The notes under the pieces: model-generated
Database searches by the model: none
What the model was told of the DNA's origin: nothing
The model's input: the letters and a program-made list of their open reading frames with translations, nothing else
Program-made: the position numbers and the translations under genes
Assembly: GCA_022571865.1 (NCBI GenBank)
Contig: JACZXA010000007.1
Location: 1-47,347 of the forward strand
DNA from: Pseudomonadota bacterium
Lineage (GTDB): Bacteria > Pseudomonadota > Gammaproteobacteria > Pseudomonadales > Azotimanducaceae
Length of the DNA stretch: 47,347 bases
Direction: 5' to 3'
Shown here: positions 8,841 through 16,895 of the stretch, one piece after another
Layout of the letters: every line of letters begins with the position of its first letter
Numbering within the stretch: the first letter of the stretch is position 1

Positions 8841-9986
8841 TTAGTGGTATCGTCGTTGCAGTTCCCTGTAGGCTTCCTCAACGGCTTCCAGGCTACCAGT
8901 TCCCTCGGCGTGGGCGATTCGCACATCGTAAAACTCGTTACGCAGGCTGTCCTCGATCCAACGGCGTGTCACGGCAACGCGGTGATCAGACTCAACCTTC
9001 CAGGCCGGTCGTGGCGGCGGGAGCGGCTGGTATTCAGGTTGCGGCTGTTGATTCCCACCGCCAGTGTCCGATCCGGAAGTAGACGAATCGTAGTAACCAG
9101 GTGCGGCAAGTTCCGGGATGACGGATTCCACCTCCGGACCTGCTGGATCAGCGCTGAGGTCCAGGGTCGGTGGGTCGATGCGAACCGAGGCGGCTTCGCC
9201 GAAATACGGTCTTATCGTGAGCTCTCCCTCGAACCCGTCCAGATCGTCGTCCTCTGAATCACGCGTATGGGGCTGGTCTTCATAACGCAGCCGAAGCTGG
9301 AATGGGTCTCCAAACGAATACTCGACGTCGAAGTTCGGGCCCGAGTCGGAGTCGTTTTGATCCGCCGGATCATCATCGAATTGAATGCTGGGCGGCTCGA
9401 TGTAGACATCCGAACTGTCTTCTTCGATCAGATAGGAAAGACCGGGCGGTAAGAAACCGTCATCACCTGCGAAGGGTTCCATGGTGAATTGGTGTTCTTC
9501 CTGATCAACCGACCATGCGCCGAAGAGTCCGCCGCTAGGCAGTACGTCCCAGCCGAGTCCCAGACCATCACTCGGAGAACCGGCGTCTTGTGCGGGAGCG
9601 GGCTCGTCTTCCAGACTGGACCAGTCGTAACGCAGCGACAGTTCCAGTCGGTCGCTATAGTCGCCGTAGGAGTACCGTGCCTCGAAGCCGAGATCCGAGC
9701 CGTTCGTATTCGGGATTGAATCCCGACCACCTTCGGCGTATTCGTGGTTGCCTTGTAGCCAGCCGTAAGGCGGGTCAAAGCGCTCAGTTCGCTCTTCGGG
9801 TCGTAGGCTGAGGTTGTAGTCGAAACTCCGCGGACTGGTCGGAAGCGCCTCGATATCGCGGCTGAATTCATATCGGCTACCGGTATCGTAAGCCTGTTGA
9901 GCCGAGGCGGTTGCGGTCGCGGTTGCGGCCAGAACGAAGGCCGCGGTCATACGGAAACTCACGGCGGTAAATAGGGTCAAGGGCAT
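8841..9986 (-). CDS. Secreted acidic protein of unknown family
   Basis: A 381-residue protein with a clear signal peptide (MPLTLFTAVSF then an Ala-Thr-rich core, cleavage near ASA-QQAYD). The mature part is rich in Asp, Glu, Ser, Pro and aromatic residues. It contains alternating beta-like strands in two similar blocks (LGFEARYSYGDYSDRLELSL and FDVEYSFGDPFQLRLRYEDQ), each followed by an Asp/Glu/Pro-rich linker, then a Gly/Gln/Pro linker and a charged helical C-terminus. The alternating pattern could be an outer-membrane or extracellular beta structure; I do not recognise the family. The start is chosen at ATG 9986, preceded by GGAGAT; a start 20 codons upstream is poorer. A copy of the shared ECF-type promoter lies 30-60 bases upstream. 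Confidence 0.72.
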   Translation of the reverse strand: MPLTLFTAVSFRMTAAFVLAATATATASAQQAYDTGSRYEFSRDIEALPTSPRSFDYNLSLRPEERTERFDPPYGWLQGNHEYAEGGRDSIPNTNGSDLGFEARYSYGDYSDRLELSLRYDWSSLEDEPAPAQDAGSPSDGLGLGWDVLPSGGLFGAWSVDQEEHQFTMEPFAGDDGFLPPGLSYLIEEDSSDVYIEPPSIQFDDDPADQNDSDSGPNFDVEYSFGDPFQLRLRYEDQPHTRDSEDDDLDGFEGELTIRPYFGEAASVRIDPPTLDLSADPAGPEVESVIPELAAPGYYDSSTSGSDTGGGNQQPQPEYQPLPPPRPAWKVESDHRVAVTRRWIEDSLRNEFYDVRIAHAEGTGSLEAVEEAYRELQRRYH

Positions 9987-10016
9987 AACTATCTCCACAT
10001 TGGTTGCAGTCTCGAG

Positions 10017-10046
10017 TGGGTCACAGCAGGCGCGCAACAGGTTCAA
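10017..10046 (-). promoter_or_regulatory. Putative ECF-sigma promoter, site 1 (ahead of the secreted acidic protein)
   Basis: On the minus strand the site reads TTGAACC, 15 bases, then GTGACCCA. It matches five other sites in this block in both boxes and in exact spacing. It ends 31 bases before the chosen ATG at 9986. Confidence 0.72.
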
Positions 10047-10160
10047 TTCGGCGAAAATAAAGCTTCTGGTTCACCAGAGTTCTGCTGCGGCTATGGACGC
10101 ATTATTTTGGTAAAGCGGTGTCTGACATCGACATCGCTTTACCGGGTTAATGGTTGATCG

Positions 10161-10328
10161 CTACCAGCTGTAACGAGCCTCACCTCTGGCCAATCGGCGA
10201 TCCACTTCCTGCCAGGCGTATTGTCGTGCGCAATTCTCGTTGTGGGTGTCGTCCATCCACAAAGACAAGAGCTTCCGCTCGGAGTCTGTCTCGGACATCG
10301 CTATGAGTCTCTCTCTTACGGTCGTCAT
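10161..10328 (-). CDS. Small conserved-looking cytoplasmic protein, unknown function
   Basis: A 55-residue charged helical protein, MTTVRERLIAMSETDSERKL followed by LSLWMDDTHNENC and an Arg-rich end. It has no signal peptide or membrane segment. The start at ATG 10328 follows GGAG at eight bases; a longer frame starting at 10385 has no such site. I do not recognise the family. Its placement behind one of the shared ECF-type promoter sites and beside the divergent sigma gene suggests that it belongs to the same regulon and may have a regulatory or chaperone role, which is inference. It is shorter than most gene finders report, so it could be overlooked in other genomes. Confidence 0.62.
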   Translation of the reverse strand: MTTVRERLIAMSETDSERKLLSLWMDDTHNENCARQYAWQEVDRRLARGEARYSW

Positions 10329-10399
10329 GATGTTGTCTCCTCTCTCAAGCTTTCGTTGAGAGTTGTTGAATTTGGTAAAAATCATGTGCTCTCACCGTT

Positions 10400-10429
10400 T
10401 GGGTAACGGTCTTTGCCAGATAGGTTCAA
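10400..10429 (-). promoter_or_regulatory. Putative ECF-sigma promoter, site 2 (ahead of the 55-residue gene)
   Basis: On the minus strand it reads TTGAACC, 15 bases, GTTACCCA. It ends about 70 bases before ATG 10328. Confidence 0.72.
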
Positions 10430-10657
10430 AACGAGTGTGTGAACCGCGGATAGGGCTTGCGAACAGCAGCACTAAGTGTTTTGAGGACCTGAATATCTGG
10501 TTTATTGGCGCTTTTTCGCTGTTGAAACGGGTCTAAGGCGGGCGTTTAATGGTCTCGATAGGGGGAAATGGCACAGTTCATCCGTAACACTTTTGCAGGA
10601 TGGCAATTGCCGTGGGATGTTCGTTGCCAGCAGATACGGCCTTTGGGCTGTGAGTGA

Positions 10658-10687
10658 TTGAACCGTTTTTCCCTGAGTGGTTACTCA
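10658..10687 (+). promoter_or_regulatory. Putative autoregulatory ECF-sigma promoter, site 3 (ahead of the sigma operon)
   Basis: It reads TTGAACC, 15 bases, GTTACTCA, and ends 54 bases before the sigma-factor ATG at 10742. ECF factors commonly transcribe their own operon, so a shared motif here supports the view that this factor is the one that recognises the motif. Confidence 0.78.
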
Positions 10688-10741
10688 ACCGTTGGATGCA
10701 TTGATTTAGCAATCCGTATGAGGAACATCAGGTAGCGCTGC

Positions 10742-11347
10742 ATGGTAGACACCGATCCCGCCCGCGATGCTGATATCGACCTGGTTGCCCGCATTGCGAC
10801 CGGCGATAAGCAGGCATTTGAAACCCTGTTTACCAGCTATGGTGAGCGGGTTTTTCGCTATGCGCACCGTCTGATCCACGATGTTCCCAAGGCGGAGGAG
10901 GTAACCAACGACGTGATGATTGAAGTATGGAAAAACGCCGCAAAGTTCGAAGGTCGATCGAAGGTCTCTACCTGGATCCTCGGCATAACCCGGCATTTAG
11001 CGCTGAATGCGGTACGAGGTAAGAAGTTCGACACGGTAGACGTCGACTCGGCACCCGAGATCGTCGACCCGGGGTTAAGCGCGGAACGCGATAGCGTTGC
11101 CGGTGAACGCGAGGATCTGAAGCAGAAGTTACGCCAGGCGCTTGGCCGGTTGTCTGCCGATCACCGCGACGTCATTGAACTCACTTTTTTTCAGGGCTGC
11201 TCATACCAGGAGATTGCGGCAATCGTCGGCTGTCCGGAAAATACGGTTAAAACCCGAATGTTCCATGCCCGGAAACAACTGCACGGTATCTTGTCGGGTC
11301 TTGGCCTCGATGCAGGCTCCTATGGTGCGGAAGGGGTGGCGATATGA
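10742..11347 (+). CDS. ECF-family RNA polymerase sigma factor
   Basis: A 201-residue sigma-70 family factor of the extracytoplasmic function type, with only regions 2 and 4. Region 2 is seen at about residues 20-90 (AFETLFTSYGERVFRYAHRL, then KAEEVTNDVMIEVWKNA and STWILGITRHLALNAVR). Region 4, a helix-turn-helix, is at about 130-185 (LSADHRDVIELTFFQGCSY then QEIAAIVGCPENTVKTRMFH). It redirects RNA polymerase to a specific promoter set when released from its anti-sigma factor. The stop overlaps the start of the anti-sigma gene (ATGA), which ensures matched production. A shared ECF-type promoter lies directly upstream. The ECF subgroup cannot be assigned here. Confidence 0.94.
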   Translation: MVDTDPARDADIDLVARIATGDKQAFETLFTSYGERVFRYAHRLIHDVPKAEEVTNDVMIEVWKNAAKFEGRSKVSTWILGITRHLALNAVRGKKFDTVDVDSAPEIVDPGLSAERDSVAGEREDLKQKLRQALGRLSADHRDVIELTFFQGCSYQEIAAIVGCPENTVKTRMFHARKQLHGILSGLGLDAGSYGAEGVAI

Positions 11348-12024
11348 ACCATCGTGAAGTCGAAGCGCTGTTGCCCTGGTTCGCAGCCGGTACCCTGGAA
11401 GCGACAGAAACCATGGCGGTGGAAACCCATGTGGCCGATTGTGAGCAATGTGCGGTGGAACTTGCTGAACTCGGGTTTCTCAACGAGGCGGTTATGGAGC
11501 ACGGAGCCGAGGAACCGGCGTACGACCCCGAGATCCTCACCGCTGCCCTGAAACAGATCGATGCGATCGAGGCCCGGGACGAGGGGGAGATTATCGTCGG
11601 CGAAGTGCCCGGGCGGTTCAGGGCTTTGTTCCAGGGTCTTGTCGAACGATTGCAGTGGAGCATGACGCCGCCTCTCGCAAGAATCGCCATCGGCGCGCAG
11701 TTTGCGCTGGTATTGGGATTGGTCGTGGCGCTCAACTCAGGCCAAACGCCTGAGCAACCGCTACATGATGTGGTTGCTACCGAACAAAGGGGTGACTACA
11801 CCCTGGGTTTTGCGCCCGGGGTGAGTGAACTACAGATCCGCACGCTGTTGTTGGAGTCCAACGCCACCATCATAGGCGGGCCCAGCTCGATCGGGTTCTA
11901 CGTCATCGATATCGATGACAATGTGGATGAAGCCGCAGCCGTTGCCAGGATCCGTGCAAGTGGGCTCAGCGCATTCCTGCAACCGGTTCCGCAAGCATCG
12001 CTCGATACCGGACCGGCTCCATGA
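11344..12024 (+). CDS. Membrane-anchored zinc-binding anti-sigma factor with an extracytoplasmic domain
   Basis: A 226-residue protein with three parts. The N-terminal anti-sigma domain has the zinc motif HVADCEQC (His29, Cys33, Cys36). A single membrane helix follows at about residues 113-130. The C-terminal domain, about residues 150-216, should lie in the periplasm. This last part (YTLGFAPGVSELQIRTLLLE then a beta strand and a second helix ending AFLQPVP) has the beta-alpha-beta-beta-alpha-beta pattern of subtilisin propeptide-like domains, which is inference. Such a domain could interact with the two subtilisin-like proteases encoded next. Start and stop overlap both neighbours by four bases. 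Release of the sigma factor by proteolysis of this protein is the expected control step. Confidence 0.86.
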   Translation: MNHREVEALLPWFAAGTLEATETMAVETHVADCEQCAVELAELGFLNEAVMEHGAEEPAYDPEILTAALKQIDAIEARDEGEIIVGEVPGRFRALFQGLVERLQWSMTPPLARIAIGAQFALVLGLVVALNSGQTPEQPLHDVVATEQRGDYTLGFAPGVSELQIRTLLLESNATIIGGPSSIGFYVIDIDDNVDEAAAVARIRASGLSAFLQPVPQASLDTGPAP

Positions 12025-13787
12025 GATGGGTTTTAGTGGCTGCACTTAACTTCGGTCTTGTCTGGGCGATGGATGGTTTGGCCGAGGAGGGCGAAACCGC
12101 GGGAACGGACGCAGTCGCAACGGAGCTTGCGATAGAAGATCAGGTAGATTCGAGCGGCGTCGTGGACGATCAGGCTAGCCCCGATGTTGAGACCGTGCCG
12201 CGACGGTCGTTTCCAGACGACCCCTTCTACCACACGGAAGGTTCGTGGGAGCAGGACTTCGCCGATCAGTGGGCGCTTCGAGACCTGCGCGTATACACCG
12301 ACGTGGCGTTGTCCTTCGGGCATGGCCGGCGGGAGGCCCGACGAGTTGTAGACCCTGTGAGTGTCGAACCCATTGATGAACCCCAGCCGGCAGGTCCGGT
12401 ATTAGTGGATACACCGGATGGTCCGGCGCTGGTTTTTCTCAATCCTCCCGCAATCAAACCAGTAGTAACCTCTGATACGGTTGCGGAGGTGGCTCCGGTA
12501 ATTGTTGCGGTCATCGATACCGGTGTGGACTATCTGCACCCGGACTTCGGCGCGGACCATCTATGGCGCAACCCGAACGAGAAACGCAACGGCCGTGACG
12601 ACGATGACAACGGCTTCGTGGATGATCTGATCGGTTGGAACTTTGTCGATAATTCCAATAACCCCTGGGATCGCAGTGGTCACGGCACTCACATCATAGG
12701 GATCATCACGGCGTGCACCGATAACGGGCTCGGCATCTCCGCGATCAATCCCGATGCGGTGGTGATGCCGCTCAAGGTGGGTAACTTTGTCGGTCAGGCG
12801 CGCAGCTCGGCGGTTGCCGGAGCCATCTATTATGCGGTGGACAACGGTGCGCGAATCATCAACTTGAGCCTCGGCGGTGAGGTGGTCACTCAGGCTGAAC
12901 GTCTGGCGTCACAATACGCGGCCGACAACGACGTGCTCATCGTTGTGAGTGCCGGTAACAAAGGGTTCAAGGCGTCGAGTTTCGGCTATCCAAGCCTTCC
13001 GAATGTACTTGTCGTCGGCGCGAGCGACATCTCAGGCGATCGGGCCGGGTTTTCCAATTTCGGTGCGGAGGTGGAGTTGCTGGCCCCAGGAGTGGACGTC
13101 TTGTCGCTCAGGGCGCGGGATACGGACTTTATTGCGCTGTCCGATCCACCTGATTATCCCGAAGGCTCGGCCGTTGTCGGCGATGATGAAAACTACTATC
13201 GGGCAAGTGGTACTTCCTTCGCCGCGGCAATCGTGACCGGCATTGCGTCGCGTTTGATGACGTTGCGCCCGGAGCTGACCACCAGACAGGTTCGGCGAAT
13301 GCTCGTACACAATGCCATCGACGTAGGCGTGCCAGGTGTGGATCAACGTTCCGGGTACGGTCGAGTGGATCTCATCAGGGCACTGGGTGCAGACCCGGAG
13401 GTTTTCATTGAGGCACAGATTTCCAAGGTAGATCTGCAACTGCTCGATGAGCAGGTTTTGTTGAAGATCATAGGCACGGCAAACGCGGATAATTTTGCCT
13501 CGGCTCATACAGAAGTCATTCCCTGGAGCAACGCAGATCAGGTTCAATCCGAGCAACCATTGCAGGCTGACGCAGCTTGGCAGCGTTTTGGCAGCGCGCT
13601 GACCCAGCCAGTATTGAACGGTCAGCTTGCCGAAATGAATCTCGAAACGCTCATCCTGATGACGGGCGGCGCTAGATCCTGGCAGGTCCGGGTGGTGGTT
13701 GAACATGCTAACGGTGAGATCCGGGAATCGAGGATGGTGCTGGCGTTGCCAGAGCCTCCGACCTACGGAGGAGCACCCGGTGAATAA
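12021..13787 (+). CDS. Secreted subtilisin-family (S8) serine protease 1
   Basis: A 588-residue protein with an N-terminal signal peptide (MRWVLVAALNFGLVWAMDGL). The S8 catalytic triad is Asp166 in VIDTGVDYLHP, His221 in SGHGTHIIG and Ser399 in SGTSFAAAIVTG, with the oxyanion Asn313 in SAGNKG. The segment FPDDPFYHTEGSWEQDFADQ, typical of the start of mature subtilases, occurs at about 64-83. A Pro-rich insert of about 60 residues separates it from the Asp motif. I see no clear inhibitor-I9 propeptide before it. A C-terminal domain of about 130 residues follows the catalytic core. It is coupled to the anti-sigma gene by a four-base overlap and to the next protease by eight bases. It probably acts in the periplasm or outside the cell; the substrate is unknown. 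Confidence 0.93.
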   Translation: MRWVLVAALNFGLVWAMDGLAEEGETAGTDAVATELAIEDQVDSSGVVDDQASPDVETVPRRSFPDDPFYHTEGSWEQDFADQWALRDLRVYTDVALSFGHGRREARRVVDPVSVEPIDEPQPAGPVLVDTPDGPALVFLNPPAIKPVVTSDTVAEVAPVIVAVIDTGVDYLHPDFGADHLWRNPNEKRNGRDDDDNGFVDDLIGWNFVDNSNNPWDRSGHGTHIIGIITACTDNGLGISAINPDAVVMPLKVGNFVGQARSSAVAGAIYYAVDNGARIINLSLGGEVVTQAERLASQYAADNDVLIVVSAGNKGFKASSFGYPSLPNVLVVGASDISGDRAGFSNFGAEVELLAPGVDVLSLRARDTDFIALSDPPDYPEGSAVVGDDENYYRASGTSFAAAIVTGIASRLMTLRPELTTRQVRRMLVHNAIDVGVPGVDQRSGYGRVDLIRALGADPEVFIEAQISKVDLQLLDEQVLLKIIGTANADNFASAHTEVIPWSNADQVQSEQPLQADAAWQRFGSALTQPVLNGQLAEMNLETLILMTGGARSWQVRVVVEHANGEIRESRMVLALPEPPTYGGAPGE

Positions 13788-15696
13788 CAGGCACATTTTG
13801 GTATTGATGTTCTGCGTAACATCCGGGGCGTTACAGGCGGATCCTAAAAGCGACTGGGAGGCACCCTTCGACATTGTTCTGCCCGAGCCTGCGCGCAACA
13901 TCCTGCTGAAAGCGAGCGTCAATGCGGCTGACTGGGCGCGTAACCAGGGTATTGAAACATTTTCTCTGATCCCACGCGGCCCGCAAGGCACGATCCTCGA
14001 GACTCGGCTCAACGAAGACGAGTGGCGCCACCTCGAGGCTCGGGTCTGCACAGATCCAGGGGTTGATGGTTGTGAAACCGTCGCTTGCCAGACCATTCAG
14101 TTTGAGGGAGAGGTTACTGCCGGCGCTGACAGCGCGCAGACGCTCAAAGGCCGCCTCGTCAAAAATTCACCCGAGTTGTTACCCGTGCCCGACGACGCGA
14201 ATCTCGAGGCGGTTTCCTGCGCACGCACTCCGCTGCTGGCGGGTCTCAACGCTGCAGGAACAGGTGAACAGAATCTGGTTCTCGATCTGGAATTTATCAG
14301 TGACAGGAGTTCTGACAAGACGTTGGACGCCACACCTCAACAAGCTCCCGATGAAAGTGTACAAACCGCCGATGCCGAACTTGGAGGAAAGCGCGCTTTC
14401 GAGTTCAGTCTCAAGTCCACATTTACCGGCAGCGGGTCGGTCCGTTTCGATGCCGAACAGCTACCCGCAGATACCAGTGATTGGACTTTGGTTGTTGGCG
14501 TTGGCTGTAATGAAGTTTCAGTCCCGCTCAATTCCCTCGCTCCGGCAAGAGCGCCGGGTCAGGTAGCGGCAATCGTGGACGCGGGTGCCAGTGCGGCAAT
14601 TGCCGCGACGTTCAACCTTACCGTCGTGCGCGAAGTAACACTCGCGACCACTAACGAAACGCTCGCTGTGTTTGCAACGGCGGACAATATTTTTGCCTTG
14701 ATCGCCGCACTCGTACTCGACCCTAGAGTAGCGAGCGCCCAGCCAGACTATATTTATACGACCACGGCAACCCCGGTACATTCCGACCCGTTCGCTTCGT
14801 TCGTTTATGGACCGGAAATGATCGGCGCACTTGCGCTTCACGATGACGCAACCGGAAAGGGTCAGCTCGTGGCGGTGATCGACACAGGCGTCGATGTTGA
14901 ACATCCGGAACTCACAGGCAGAATCAGAGAATTCATCGATGTCACCGGCAAGGGTTGGACCGCGGACGTTCACGGCACGGCAATAGCCGGCATCATCGCC
15001 GCAAACGCCGATAACGGGGAAGGTGGATACGGCGTGGCGCCCGAGGCAGACATCCTGGCAATTAAAGCCTGCCAGCCGAAAACTGCCGGTGGGATTGCTG
15101 CGCGATGCTGGACGAGCACACTCGTAGCGGCGCTGGACCTCGCCATGACGAAGGACGCGAGCATAATCAACATGAGCCTGGCCGGTCCACCGGATGAATT
15201 GGTCGAACGTTACGTTCGACTGGCGATCGGGCAGAATCGCCTGGTTGTAGCGGCTGCAGGAAATGGGGGTCCCGAGGCAAAACAGAGTTATCCAGCGGCA
15301 ATTCCCACCGTACTCGCTGTCACAGCGATCGATTCGGCAAACAGGCGCTACCGCGATGCAAATCTTGGCGAATTTATCGACGTGGCAGCTCCGGGTGTGG
15401 ATATCGTCAGTCCGACACCCAACAATCAGTATCCGCCTTTATCCGGGACTTCCATGGCGGCCGCACACGTAAGCGGCGTGGCCGCACTCCTGCGTGAACT
15501 TGTTCCCCTGTTGAGTAGCGCCGAGCTACGCGCAATCCTGAAGACAGAGGTCGTAGATCTCGGAGTGGCAGGTCGCGATGCCGAGTTTGGTGCGGGGTTG
15601 ATAGACGCCTGTGCCGCCGTTAAGTTGATGACCGCTGATGCGGTCGTATGCACCGAAGAGGGAGAGACTCATGAGCTCGACAGCCCTTCAATCTAA
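13780..15696 (+). CDS. Secreted subtilisin-family (S8) serine protease 2 with long N-terminal region
   Basis: A 638-residue protein when started at GTG 13780, chosen because GGAGGAG lies six bases upstream and a signal peptide (NNRHILVLMFCVTSGALQA) begins right there. About residues 25-255 are an unrecognised region with two similar beta-rich blocks containing cysteines. About 261-325 resembles a fervidolysin-type propeptide and ends RVASAQPDYIYTT. The catalytic domain follows with Asp368 in VAVIDTGVDVEHP, His398 in DVHGTAIAG, Asn495 in AAGNGGP and Ser558 in SGTSMAAAHVSG. All catalytic residues are present. It shares the operon with protease 1, and both may process exported proteins of the block or the anti-sigma factor. 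Confidence 0.92.
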   Translation: MNNRHILVLMFCVTSGALQADPKSDWEAPFDIVLPEPARNILLKASVNAADWARNQGIETFSLIPRGPQGTILETRLNEDEWRHLEARVCTDPGVDGCETVACQTIQFEGEVTAGADSAQTLKGRLVKNSPELLPVPDDANLEAVSCARTPLLAGLNAAGTGEQNLVLDLEFISDRSSDKTLDATPQQAPDESVQTADAELGGKRAFEFSLKSTFTGSGSVRFDAEQLPADTSDWTLVVGVGCNEVSVPLNSLAPARAPGQVAAIVDAGASAAIAATFNLTVVREVTLATTNETLAVFATADNIFALIAALVLDPRVASAQPDYIYTTTATPVHSDPFASFVYGPEMIGALALHDDATGKGQLVAVIDTGVDVEHPELTGRIREFIDVTGKGWTADVHGTAIAGIIAANADNGEGGYGVAPEADILAIKACQPKTAGGIAARCWTSTLVAALDLAMTKDASIINMSLAGPPDELVERYVRLAIGQNRLVVAAAGNGGPEAKQSYPAAIPTVLAVTAIDSANRRYRDANLGEFIDVAAPGVDIVSPTPNNQYPPLSGTSMAAAHVSGVAALLRELVPLLSSAELRAILKTEVVDLGVAGRDAEFGAGLIDACAAVKLMTADAVVCTEEGETHELDSPSI

Positions 15697-16702
15697 GATG
15701 GGGGTATTTGCGTTAGCTACGGCGATCCTCGCGTTTTCCTCCTCGGCGGGAGCTCGAGCGGATGCTTTCATCCCCTCCAGTGACAAGGGCGGATTCCAGT
15801 ATTCCGAACCAATGGATTGGCCGGAGCTGACACTGGATCTTTCCGCTATCGAGCGGCAGGTGGCGGAGGCCGCTCGTTTGCGCTGTGGTACCGCGTTGGC
15901 GGCAGCACCACTCGATCTTGGTGACGCCAACAGTTTCATGGGCGACATGATGGGCAAGGTCGCCAGTGCCGCGGTCGGCAAATTGCTGGGTAGCGTGTTT
16001 GGCGGTGGCGGTGGCTCCTCCAAGCAGAAGAAACCCAGGATGTTCAAGGACCCCATCAAGAAAAAGTATAAAACTCGATTCGAAGATCCCGAAGGTAAAG
16101 TACGCGTTCTTGTGGGCGGAAAACAGTACGACGACGGCCTGTTGTTGAGTGCTCGAGTAGATAAAGCTCGCGGTAAGGGGACTTTTCATACGATGTTTCT
16201 GGAGCGTCCGGATTGTACCCGCATCTGGCCCATTCAATACCTGGGTTACAGCATGTGGGGCAACTGGAGCCTTTCTGTTTCAGTCACCAAAACCACCAGC
16301 ACCTACCGCGATAGCCAGTTGATTGATCGTAGCGTAGAGCGTTCCGGCTGGTCCAAATCCGGCGACTTCGACTTTTCCCGGGGATTTTCCGTGTGGGATC
16401 AGCTCGATGACGAGAGCCGCATGGTGTTGGACCCGAATGAAGCGTTCAAGAATCAGCTGCGTACCGAGATTGGTGACCCCGCGTGGCGGCAGATGGGCTA
16501 CGCCCGGCCGACAGAAGGTATTCGCTCCGCCGGTGGGTTGTTCCGGGTGGACCCGGCAGAACTCACACCCGGGACCATTGCGGTCATCCACATCACCAAC
16601 GTTGAGGCGGGTCGTTACCGAACCGTGGGCTTCCCGTTTCATTTCTCCGCAGGAGAGGATGGCATGCTCACTTTGGAGCAGCTTGATACTGCGGGAATCT
16701 GA
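15671..16702 (+). CDS. Secreted protein of unknown family, last gene of the sigma operon
   Basis: A 343-residue protein. The start at ATG 15671 follows GGGAGAG and lies inside the end of the protease 2 gene (26-base overlap); an alternative Met nine codons later would also keep the signal peptide (GVFALATAILAFSSSAGARA). The mature protein has an N-terminal helical region, a glycine run (VFGGGGGSS) at about 112-120, a Lys-rich patch (KQKKPRMFKDPIKKKYK), and a long beta-rich part with many Ser, Thr and Trp residues (SMWGNWSLSVSVTKTTSTYR). I do not recognise it. Co-translation with the proteases suggests that it is a substrate, partner or surface component. Confidence 0.74.
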   Translation: MSSTALQSKMGVFALATAILAFSSSAGARADAFIPSSDKGGFQYSEPMDWPELTLDLSAIERQVAEAARLRCGTALAAAPLDLGDANSFMGDMMGKVASAAVGKLLGSVFGGGGGSSKQKKPRMFKDPIKKKYKTRFEDPEGKVRVLVGGKQYDDGLLLSARVDKARGKGTFHTMFLERPDCTRIWPIQYLGYSMWGNWSLSVSVTKTTSTYRDSQLIDRSVERSGWSKSGDFDFSRGFSVWDQLDDESRMVLDPNEAFKNQLRTEIGDPAWRQMGYARPTEGIRSAGGLFRVDPAELTPGTIAVIHITNVEAGRYRTVGFPFHFSAGEDGMLTLEQLDTAGI

Positions 16703-16895
16703 CGAAAACTAAATCCATGAGAGACTTCATGCGCTGAATTCTCGATTCTATCGTTCCTAAAACAGAACGCGTACGTGTGTGGTCTCGTGTCTGACTGATT
16801 CTTTTTGAACCTCCCCACCTCTCCTCGTTACTCAACGGGTAAGGCAACTTGTAGTCGCCGAAATCATGTAACGAAAACTCAAGGAGAGTATTTCT
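16703..16895 (+). other. Intergenic spacer with promoter
   Basis: These 193 bases hold no gene and no clear terminator. The shared ECF-type promoter at 16805-16834 is the only recognisable signal, with a ribosome-binding site (AAGGAGAG) just before the ATG at 16896. Confidence 0.5.
16805..16834 (+). promoter_or_regulatory. Putative ECF-sigma promoter, site 4 (ahead of the low-complexity secreted protein)
   Basis: It reads TTGAACC, 15 bases, GTTACTCA. Outside the spacer it is identical to site 3 over both boxes and also in the two following bases (AC). It ends 61 bases before ATG 16896. Confidence 0.78.

Larger units (their letters stand above)
10386..10741. promoter_or_regulatory. Divergent intergenic regulatory region
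   Basis: These 356 bases lie between the divergent 55-residue gene and the sigma-factor operon. They carry one shared ECF-type promoter pointing left (10400-10429) and one pointing right (10658-10687). An ACCGTT-N5-AACGGT inverted repeat at 10394-10410 overlaps the -10 box of the leftward site. I see no coding sequence between the two sites. Confidence 0.6.

Noticed and set aside
13032-14096. 354-codon open frame on the minus strand opposite the two subtilase genes
   Set aside because: It is antisense to strongly supported catalytic-domain coding sequence, and its translation is Arg/Ser/His-rich without family motifs.
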